Assembly: GCA_002633025.1 (NCBI GenBank) | Contig: NMRB01002592.1 | Span: 34,671 to 98,670 of the forward strand | Reading direction: 5' to 3' | DNA: 64,000 nt | DNA from: Notospermus geniculatus | Lineage: Eukaryota > Nemertea > Pilidiophora > Heteronemertea > Lineidae | Shown here: in pieces, positions 31,470 through 42,000 of the stretch | Layout of the letters: the number at the start of each line of letters is the position of its first letter | Position numbering within the stretch: position 1 is the stretch's first letter | Notes under the pieces: generated by a model | What the model saw: the letters and a program-made list of their open reading frames with translations, nothing else | What the model was told of the DNA's origin: nothing | The model's database searches: none | Made by a program: the position numbers and the translations under genes

Positions 31470-31909
31470 GGTTGTTGAACCTGCGTGCTCACAGACTTAA
31501 TTGGGAGAAGTAAAGATCAGTACAGTGGAGTGAAACCACACACTACACGCTTGCGCGACAGATTCGTAACAATTCTAGACCTCAGGTCCCATGAAAACAA
31601 TCAAGTCGACACCCGGAAATTATTATTTTTTAAATCTCCAAGGGATGTTGCAAGTCCACAAAAATTGCCAGTCCAACAAAGTTACCAGTCCACCAGAATC
31701 TCAGCGCAGAGTACGTATCGACATCCAGGGTGGAAATCCGTCAGCAGTGCGATATCCTCTTCTTACTCGAGGTTGTTGACGAAGGTGATACTTCACTCGT
31801 ACCGTAAATCGCAATGTCATCGGGGTAGACAACTAAGTTATAGGTTGCGGATCGACTCAGTCTGGGTTGTTGGGCATCTCGATCCAAGCTACCGCCCCTT
31901 AATTCACAG

Positions 31910-32036
31910 GGGCGGATCCCGAATTTTGCCCACCGGGGGGGGGGGGGGGGGGGGGGGCGATGAAACATCATCAAATCTGTACTGTAGGCTACAGGCCTAA
32001 AAACGACATTTTGTCAAAAATGACACCTTCCAAAGT
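31910..32036. repeat. Poly-G-linked dispersed repeat, copy 1
   Basis: A G tract (about 31937-31957) is followed by a segment (gatgaaacatcatcaaatct, ctgtaggctacaggcct, acgacattttgtcaaaaatg) that recurs inverted at 36048-36145 next to a C tract. An n at 32038 marks uncertain assembly. Confidence 0.65.
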
Positions 32037-32373
32037 NTATCTCAAAATATCAAATTTGTGATATCGATATCACCATGACCCCATCATCTCGGATCAAAAG
32101 TAACCAGTCCATTCGATTCCTAGGGTATGAAAACCCAAGGGTAGAACTTGTTTCTGTTGCTCTAGGTGTTAAAGGAGCCGAGTTATGGCATCAGATAAAA
32201 GCGTGACAGACAAAATATCAAGTCTGATATGTTGATTACATCATGATGGAGGCATCGGATATTGAAAATGATTAGCTAATTGGATTCCCCAGGTTGACAA
32301 ACCTAGGGGTAGGATGTGTTACCAGAGCTGTAGCTGTTGAAGGAGATAAGATATGAAGGCGTGACAGACGGAC

Positions 32374-32407
32374 ACACACACACACACACAGACACACACA
32401 CAGACAC
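32374..32407. repeat. CA microsatellite
   Basis: acacacacac with interspersed gac units, about 34 bp. Confidence 0.85.
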
Positions 32408-32461
32408 CATGACCAAAAACAATATGGTTCCCGATCTTAGTGATCGGGAACCATAATTACT

Positions 32462-32785
32462 GCTTTTACAGCCACACTCTATATTGAATTCAGAAAGTGG
32501 TTACATCCTCCGACTTTAGTGTAGTGTAAAATGTACTATGCTCGGTCTGAATACATTAGAGCTCTGCCTGCAGTTTTTTCAATGTGTGCTGAAAACTAAG
32601 GCCTGATTCTTTGAAGTACATATCACTCGTAGCTTCGTGAAGGTCCCCAAAATGCTTGGTCCCCAAAATGCTTGCCTGATATTATCAGGCAAGCATTTTG
32701 GGGACCTTCACGAGGCTATGAGACCTCTACCTGCACTCTCTTAACACTTTGGAAATACTGTAAAATTCACTACATTAATTTCATC
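32462..32785. repeat. Dispersed repeat R, copy 2, with palindromic insert
   Basis: The inverse relative of 21856-22104. At 32641-32712 it carries an extra inverted repeat (ggtccccaaaatgcttg, caagcattttggggacc) absent from copy 1. Confidence 0.6.
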
Positions 32786-33033
32786 AACATCATTTGATAC
32801 TCTCACAAACATTTGATAATTGAGAACTGCCCGATTGAGGGAAAATGGCAAAGATCAATCAAACTAATGCAAGTTAACTTTACCTGCACTCTCTTAACAC
32901 TTTGGAAATACTGTAAAATTCACTACATTAATTTCATCAACATCATTTGATACTCTCACAAACATTTGATAATTGAGAACTGCCCGATTGAGGGAAAATG
33001 GCAAAGATCAATCAAACTAATGCAAGTTAACTT
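32728..33033. repeat. Identical tandem duplication of 153 bp
   Basis: The segment starting tacctgcactctcttaacac occurs at 32728-32880 and again at 32881-33033 without a visible difference. The second copy abuts the splice donor of prominin A exon 33037-33090 (tacctg on +). Confidence 0.85.
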
Positions 33034-33036
33034 TAC

Positions 33037-36000
33037 CTGAACGGTTGCTTTGTCTTTTTGAATTATCTCCAGGGAAGCTTTGAAGTTGTTCTGAAAAACA
33101 TGACATACTTGAGAACACCCCCAATTTACAAGTGAGGAAGTTGGGCCTTGCATGCCCTCTGTCACAGCTGACAATAGTGTGGTTTCCATGGTTCAGGGCC
33201 GTAGGAAGTCCTGGAGATGGGGAGGGGGCAAAGATTTGATAAAATAGTGAACTGTAGCCATAGCCCTTAGCATCGAGCGCCGAAATACCGGCAGGGGGGC
33301 CTCCCCCAGGAAAATTGTAGAAAATAAGAGTGCTTTTATACCATTTCCCAGCATTTGAGAGCAAAATTGGACACTCTAGTCATGTAAGTTTGGTTCATTG
33401 GCTTATTGGACTTGGGTCTTGGGGACTAAAGGCAATCACATGCTGAGCCTGCCAATTTTTTATTTTTGACAAGCCAAAATTGTGGGGGGGGGGGAGGTGC
33501 CCCTTCCCCCCCCCTTTTCCTGCGGCCATGTGGTTTGCAGTTTACAGTATTCTATCTTTACTAACCTTTGCAGCATCAGTCTTTGGCTTTTGGTTTTGGT
33601 CAATAGACTTGATCGCCGCAGCTTCACCTCTCAGTTGACCTCCAGCAGTGGTAGTTGTAATTGTGGGTAAATTAGCTTGAGTGAGAAGGCCATCAGCATA
33701 TGGAGTCAGCGCTGTCTTCACAGAATCTTTATTTAGCTGAAATATTATTTCGGAAATTTGTAATACGGTACATGTAGGTAAATATTCAATACTATACGTG
33801 ACCGTCTATGAAAAAACCCGGCCAAAGTCGCTGGGGAGTGACATAGGCCTTGATCATACCTGCCCTTTGTTGCACCATCGCTTTATCTGCCACCAACAGA
33901 CCAATGTTTTTTTATTGTGATGACACTCTCAACGTAACCCATGTGGTGTTCAGCGACTTTGACCGGGTTTTCTCACAGACCGTCACATACAGCCACATTG
34001 CAATCCAAGTAAGCAAGAACAGAACAGACAAAGAATAGCACTTGAAAGGTTTTGTTTCTGCCCCCTAGTGGCCAAGCCAGGAATCAAATTGGACTGAAAC
34101 TTGGGTCCGTATTTTAGAATGCTCCTCAACATAAAGGAGTTCCTCAAGGCTATTTTTCTCAACAGGAGAACAACAGCCTTGAGGAACTCCTTTACATTGA
34201 GGAGCATTCTAAAATATGGGCCTGCGTGTCTGAGGTCATGACACATTTATACCAAGTTTGGTGTTACTAGGCCTAATGGTCTACAACAACGACGGACACC
34301 ACGTCATGACTGTAGCTCACAGGTAAGCTAAAAAGATACCTCGGCAATCATCAGAGTAAAATCAGGATTGAGAGAGCTGCTAAAATCATCAAGGGTTTTC
34401 TCCAGTGCTGGTTCCAGGACTTTGATGTTTGACACATCAATGTTGTTCTTGTCCATCAATGTCTTCAGATCAACTTGCTGCAAACAAAGGAGATGAATCA
34501 GAAAATGAAGACAAGTCAATACTTTAGAACACAGGATAACTCAGAAGAACCTGAACAAGTTTAGGCCCGTATTCTAGAAACCTCCTAACTCTAAGGTCCA
34601 CATTAACCTTTTGTATTTTGCCCTGCAAACAATGGGTCATATGAATAAAGACTAGCAAGTGCTTTTACTTCAGGTTTGTACAGCACTGCCTAGTGCATTT
34701 GTATTGCAAAAGTCAAGTAAAAGCATTTACTAGTCTTTATTCGTATGACCCATTAGCTAAGGTGCAAGCTTAGAGTTAAGGAAGCTTCTAGAATATGGCC
34801 CATAGCGTATTCCGACAGGTATTGTTTAGATCAAACTCCCAATATGTGTATGGTCTACATGTACCGTACCAGTACCACCTACAATTACTTACACTCTTAT
34901 AATCTGTAGCTTTACTGAGATCAACCAGTCGGTCCAGCATCAGAACACTCCAACTTGTTCCAGAATTCTTGCAGCCACTGAAAAAAGACCTCGTATCAAA
35001 TTCCACAAGTTTTTCACGTTCATGTACATTATGGTACACTGACACGCCAACGCGAAATATTTTGGCCACCAGTATGCATACGGTAGATTTCAATATTTAG
35101 TAGCACAGGGTGCCCCCTCTTTTCCCAAATCCTGGATCCGCCCTGCGAAAAAGGTTTTATGAATATGGCCCCTGGTCTATTGTGAGAGATGTCAATGTGT
35201 TTTGATTTTTGGTTTTATGCATGATAAATAATCAAACGCAGGAGGAGACATTTTGTGTGAAGATACTCACTCCAGTATACCATGGATGGTAAGAGCTTGT
35301 GTCTTGTCACCTAAAAACAATGTACCCAGGAAGTACCCTTCCCCTAAAAAGCCATCCTTCTTGTCAATCAGCTGAAAATATGAGAAAAGAATGTTACAAC
35401 AAGTTACGAGGTGAGGTTGTGAAAATAAATAAAGCACCACAAATGGGAACGCAAATTATCAAAATGAAATCAACTACATTAGATTTTCCGTCAGGGCCGA
35501 AGCCATAGCATTATTGGCCCTGGTGAGCACAGTCCCATGCGACGGACGTGAAGAGCCGGGAATGGAATCCCATATGGCTCGGGCTGGATTCGAACCTGGG
35601 ACCTGCCGCTTGCTGTTGATAACCACTTGGCTATCAGGGCCCATATTCATAAAACCTTGCTAAAAGCTTAGTTGGCTGCCAGTTGTGTACATTGGCCTGT
35701 GCAAACTAGGCACTTTAGCAGGCAACTAAGCCTGGCAAGGTTTTATGAATATGGGCCCAGGGCTCCTCATATCAACTACACCTGGCCAGCTCCCTAAAAC
35801 AAGCAGTGGGCTGAAGCACCCNGGGTTCTGATGGGGATGTTTTTTCGTGTTTCCATGGAAACGGCTTCTCCATTGGCGCGTCATTCGGAATTCCTCAACC
35901 AACGGATTTGGCGTCCAAACGGTTATGAAGAAGGAAGGAGATGCTTATGTGGCACATCTATCTTAATCCTGATTTAGTCCCTTACATTGTCACCGATTTT

Positions 36001-39000
36001 CATAATGTTTCAATGTACCTAGGAGTAATAAGACCACCACAAACTTTGGAAGGTGTCATTTTTGACAAAATGTCGTTTTTCGGCCTGTAGCCTACAGTAC
36101 AGCTTTGATGGTGTTTCATCGCCCCCCCCCCCCCCCCCCCCCCCGAGGCAGCCTTCTTCAGGTGTCTATCAAGGCTTACAACAAGATGTTATATTCCATG
36201 TTCCTGGTTCTACACCACAGAGTAAGACCAAAACTTACGCCATGAGAAAGTTTGCACCTGTGTTGCTGCAGCAGCTGCGTTTTGTTGGAGCCACCTTCGA
36301 TTTGTACGTACAGGCACCGATCCCCGCTCCAACAAATTGGAACCCTGCGATCATCAATAGGAGAGATGCCAACCCAATTCCTCCATACCATCTGAAAAAT
36401 ACATCGTCGTTTATAATTTCAAAATAATGAAGATAATCTGCCTTCATCCATTATTCCAGTTTCATCTCTGGGGTTCTGTGTACGGGTAATTTTTTTAGTT
36501 CTACTTTTTCTTTCTCAAAAAAGCTTGCCAAAAAAAGCATTTGACACACAAGGTTCCAGACGTAATATAACGTTCTAGACACTGTGAAATGCCATTTCCT
36601 TGCAAGGCGTACTATTACACCTTACACAAGCTACAAGCCTCGGGTGTTTCCAGGGATTCCCCGAATGCCGTAATATGACATCCTACCCAGTCAAGGGGTT
36701 AAAGCCTACGTCTTGAAGCCACAGCCTGACCTAGCCACCCACTTACCTGTACTTGTCATATGGAGGGATCAAGTCTGAATAAGATTTGATCGTCTTCTTG
36801 GCATCGGTCAGAAAATTAAGCTTAAAAAATAAAAGAATTTCTACCAGATGAACACACCTCGGCTGGCGGATCACATCTTGACTACCAAGGGTTTTGACAT
36901 CCAATACACATGGAGGTCCAGGAGGGCAGATCACTGAGCAGTCAAGTCTGGTACTTGTACTCCTATACAAGAGGCCTCTGTTTGAATACCTGCCCAGGGG
37001 CAGATCCACGATTTGGGAAAAGTGGGGGGCGCCGTGTGCTAAGAACATTGAAATTTGTGCCAAATTCCAGAATTTCACGGTTGATTTTACAGATTTGTTG
37101 GCTAAACGGGGAGGCGAGCGCCCGGTGCGCACCCCTCTGGATCCGCGCCTGCTGCCCTCACTTGGCACTACTATTGTGGAAGCAACAGTGCATTGAGATA
37201 AAGGTAACATGCACAAAGTGAATAGGCCTCCCTTGATAATGGGATACCTATACAGTATCTCCAAAACTTACATTCGCTGTCAGCTGATCAATTTTGTCCA
37301 CAGAACTCTCAATTGTGGGAATGAAACCTTTCAAGTCCTTCACGATATCTGAAGACAAATTAGACAAGTTAACAGTCAGTTTGTGAGTAATCTTTGTCCA
37401 TTCAAAACAAAGTATGCTATCTCATCTTGACACTGCAGGGGAACCCTCACTGGAACAGTTAAAGGAGCACGGTAGACTGGTTCCCGTCTTCGCTGCTCCA
37501 CACCCACTGGCACTCCTGTTCCGCTATACAAAGACAGGCACGGACCGCCGTTTTGACAGGGTGTTATGACGTCACGAGCTATATTTGTTCGGGAAACCCC
37601 TCCATTCTCCAAAATGGCATCATGTGGTAGATCGTGGTAAGTGAGCTATTTGGTTGAAGCCGTAGCAGTTTGAGAACCTCAGAAGTGTGTTGAATGAAGG
37701 ATAAGCAAGTGTCACACTTAGACTTAAGTACTTATATGAATACGGACCCTGGCAGTTCCCGCCCCAAGTTCTGGAAAGGACCTAGGCCTACATGTGAAGA
37801 AGCACAATGACCAATGCTGATAAAGATACCCAGGATATAACGATATGACTCACTAGTTCTCATAGTAGCTGTGTCGGTTTTCACTGTTTTGGGCATATCA
37901 TAGAAGTCTTGTGATGCCTGCAAATCAAATACATATTCTTAATTGTGATTTTCATGACATTTTCTTGCATCTTCTGACAACATTCCACGGTCAAACCCGA
38001 TGCCCTGTCAAAGTTTCGACCAAATTTTCTGAATAATGACTTATACATTATCGTTTGCGAGCTGGGGGTCCTGAATTGGCATATTCAGAACCTTGATCAA
38101 AACTTTAACAGCGTGAATTGAAGTTCAGTAATTCCCAATCATAAAAAGATTCGAGGCCATATTTTTGGGTCATGCTGTCTCTTTTTTGTACCCTTCTTTT
38201 TCTGTAATACCTTCTCCCAAGGGGAAGAGAGAGAGCCCTGGCATTATGTTCATCTTAAAGGAGTTAGACGCCGAAGTTGTAAACAAGCTGGTTTGTTTAC
38301 AAACATGGTCGGCAAACTAGTTTTATTCCTTCGTGAAGGTGGCAGCACCAGTAGCGCCCCGTGATCGTTAGACTGGTGCCCGGTCCAATGCAACTCACTC
38401 ACGATATTGACGTCAGTACAAATCACCGACAATAGGTGGCAGCACCGCAGGCGTCACGTGGATAGAGAACCAGTGAGGGAGTGTTTACAACTTCGGCGTC
38501 TAACTCCTTTAATCAACTCATCTACACATCTTATCAAAAATATATCAGCAGATTCTTGATATTATATGAGCATAAATGAAGTAGAATATCCAATATAGTT
38601 TGTTTACTCACTGTTTCAAATTGGGCAGTCAGATTTTTTGAAGCAGCACTGTTTATCAAAGTAACAGAGGGAGTAATATCAGGAATCTGGAAAACAAAAA
38701 AATATTTTTGCCCAATTATCGAACTACATAGTATCGGGCAATAATGATATTTATAATTTATTCTGTTCCAGTGCTATAATAATTATAAATGAAATGGCCA
38801 GGGCAATTGTGCTCACCAGGAATGACGGCCTGAGGCTACTGCCCCCTGGAGACCACATTTTATGTTCAATCACACCAAAATTTGTCTCTTGTGAAGAAGT
38901 CCCACAAGAGCACCTCTGTACCAATTTAGAACAATCTAGGTCAGTAACAAAACAATGCTGCATTTATAGCTACCGGTATTTTCGAATTTGACCCTGCGAC

Positions 39001-42000
39001 CTTGATAAGTAGGTCAAATCAAAACCTCCAAATTTATGCGATGAAGTCTCCTTAGACGAATCCAACAAAAGTTTTGTGACTCTAGCGAGATACACTCAGG
39101 AGAAGTGACCAATAGAAGGTGTTCAAAGCGCCCCCTACAGGTCAGAGTGTACAACTGCACCAAATTTTGGCCAGAAGATAATTTTGCCATAAGGTTCCTG
39201 CACACTATTTTTACCAAGTTCCTGAGCAAAGCAGTTAATGAACATGCCACCCCTGTTTACGACAAAACGTATACACACCGCCATGGCAACAGCTCGCCTA
39301 TTTTAGAAAAATCTGTACCAGTACCGGTACTGATGAAATATCCTCTAATCTTAGGACGACTTTATTCATTCCCACAAGTTGAACTCACCTTAATTGGGTC
39401 AGCGTCAATATTCAATGTATTGGTTGGGTAGGTATTACAGGTTGTAACACCATCACAATTGGTAACGGCTTGCGTGGCTATTACTTTTTGGCGCTCAATT
39501 TTTAATTGAGCCTTCAGAGCATCCGATTCGGTCTTGAATGCTGCCTGTTGAGCTTTTGCCTGGTTGAATGTAGTCTTCAAGCTGTGCATGGCTGAAAGAG
39601 ACAATTAATCCACATGGAAATAGGCGGGTACCTGGGGCCGTATGCACAAAACTTCTTAAGTGTAAAATTTCCCTTAACTTGTATCTTGTAACATCATGCA
39701 TCCGGCTGCATAGCCCTAGCACGAATCCATTGTTGTCTCTCTTTGACGATTTCACACAATGACAACCATTCGTTCTTTTGGTTCTTGAAATTTCTCTTAT
39801 CTTTTGTTTGGAACAATAGTTTAAGGGAAATTTTATGCTTAAGACGTTTTATGCATACAGCCCCTGTTTCTTGTTGAAATTACACAACTCTAAACAGACC
39901 AGTGACCAATGACCGATTGTCATTACGGTAGTTGATTTAACAGATTTTTGTCTAAAAGGGGAGGCAAGCACCCGGAGCGCTCCCTTTTGGATCCACACCT
40001 GAATGGCAAGTAATCGGTTTGTGGCACCCCTGCAGGGCTTCAACCACTGCACCTAGGGGTTCCAGGAAGGGTAATTGCCATGCCATTCTTTGGAGCTAAC
40101 ACTAAGCACGATAAGGCAAGCCAATAGGCAAGTGTCCGCTCTGCATCCAAGGGGGGCTTCAAACCTCTGGAGTCATTCCCCCCCAGGTGCAGATCCAGGG
40201 GGAGCACCCAGCGTGCCAAAAAATCGGCCAAAAAATCTGTGAAATTGACCGTGAAATTATGAAATTTGGAGCAAATCACTGAAATTCACTGCAGATTTCA
40301 ATGTTTCTAGTACAGTGCGCCCCAACGTTTCCAAAATCATGGATCCGCCCCTGGCCTCCTATTTTAAACTGGACAGGATTGTGTGACAAGCCAGAAGCTA
40401 GAGATATCTAAAAAGCCTGAGAATTGAGAGGAAAAGAAAGAGTCAGGGATATCCACGCCAGGTTAGGGTCACATGATACTCACAGATGTTGAGTTTGATA
40501 ATCTTCTGAAGTGCATCGTCTATTTTCATGTCTTTTATCAGCTGGTCACGCATTGCCTCACCAAGGATCACATCAATATCTGAATGATTTTAAATGTGTC
40601 ATCGAATCAGTCAAGTACACTACATAGCAATTTACTTCTGCGTGGGGATTTCACAGGCCATTAAGCCAGACATGATTGCCAAATAATGAAACACCATTGT
40701 CGATTGTCTGCAACTTGCCCTCTGTTGGCAAAACAGAGATTCAGGTTTTCCTGAAAAGCAGTACCGGTAGTTGAAGTCCTCTGACCCTGGGGTACATATC
40801 ATATGTGTGAAGTTATGAATCTTTAGTTCAGAAACATGTAACTTGGTTAACAACAACAGACACCACAGTATGATATATGCTCACTCAGGTGAGCTAGGGT
40901 TTCAGGAACTTCTCAGATTTCAATCAAAGGAATGTTCTTTTTATACACACTGAACCGTGTCACACATTTCAGATAATGTGTATAAGTGTACTCACTATTC
41001 AAGTCACGTTCAAGCACTGCTATGGTAAATTTATAGTTTGTAACGGAGGCATGCTTCACTTCCTGAAAAAGATAAGAAGAATGAATAAATGTGTGAAGCC
41101 CCACTGAAAAGGCAAGAAGGTAGAAAATTTTTGATTACCCAGTACATACATGCAGAAGCGCAGGGGGCTAATTCAGGTCTGATGTCAGAAACGTAAGAGA
41201 AAATTCTTCTCACTCCCCCTCCACTGAAACCACGTCATACAATGGACCCCTTTTGTGTGAGAAATTGATCAGGACCAGGATGTTACTTTCATTTCAGTAG
41301 TTCTTAACCACTACTGACACCTATTGAGGCAGTGGGCTGTGGTCTCCATTTAGATGGAAATGGACTACCGGTATTTTGTTCATCAGCATTGCAGGGGTAC
41401 CGGTAATTCTTCTTGCAGATATGAATTTTGTCCAAGACATTTTTAACTGCCAAACGTACGCAAATAACTCTGGCTTTGTGAAAATCTGTTTAGGAGTATG
41501 AGACCTGAATATTAATATAGTGCTATTTCGACTTGTTTACTGCGAGAGCGCCATTTTTCAAGGCTGATTTTAATACTAGTATTGAATCTTATGACAGTCA
41601 ACGAACAAATTGGTATGCATATATCGTTCTTTTTACCCTCGCAATAAAAGCAGGGAGTGACAGCTGAAATAAAAAGAAATTTATCACCAATTCACAGACA
41701 GTTATGCATGGCTGATTTCCCCCATGCAACCGATTTGCTTACCACGAAACAGTCATTGTTAGAATTCAAAGCCTACAGAAATTGTACGTCACACGTCAGG
41801 TAAAAAAATTGTATATCACACCATGTCAGGTAAAAGACAGAAAAAAAGTTTGTGCCAGAACTATTCTTCAAAAAATCTTTACTTGTGAACTTTGTTGACA
41901 GAGAGTTCTGCTGATATCAGATATCCAGAATATCTTCAAAGAACACCAACCAGCAAGACCAGTCAAAGAATTATTCTAAGCATCAAATTATGACATATCT

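Larger units (their letters stand above)
28651..33036. other. Intergenic region between UFL1 and prominin A
   Basis: It contains no recognised intact gene. It holds two inverted-repeat elements (28828-29072, 29574-29779), two tandem repeats (30053-30330, 30323-30855), a decayed retrotransposon gag fragment (31068-31469), a poly-G repeat (31910-32036), a CA microsatellite (32374-32407), dispersed repeat R copy 2 and a 153-bp tandem duplication ending at a prominin A splice donor. The missing 3' exons of prominin A should lie here but were not found. Confidence 0.65.

Noticed and set aside
36053-36427. A + strand open frame with poly-proline
   Set aside because: It is antisense to the prominin TM3 exon, and the proline run comes from the C tract.
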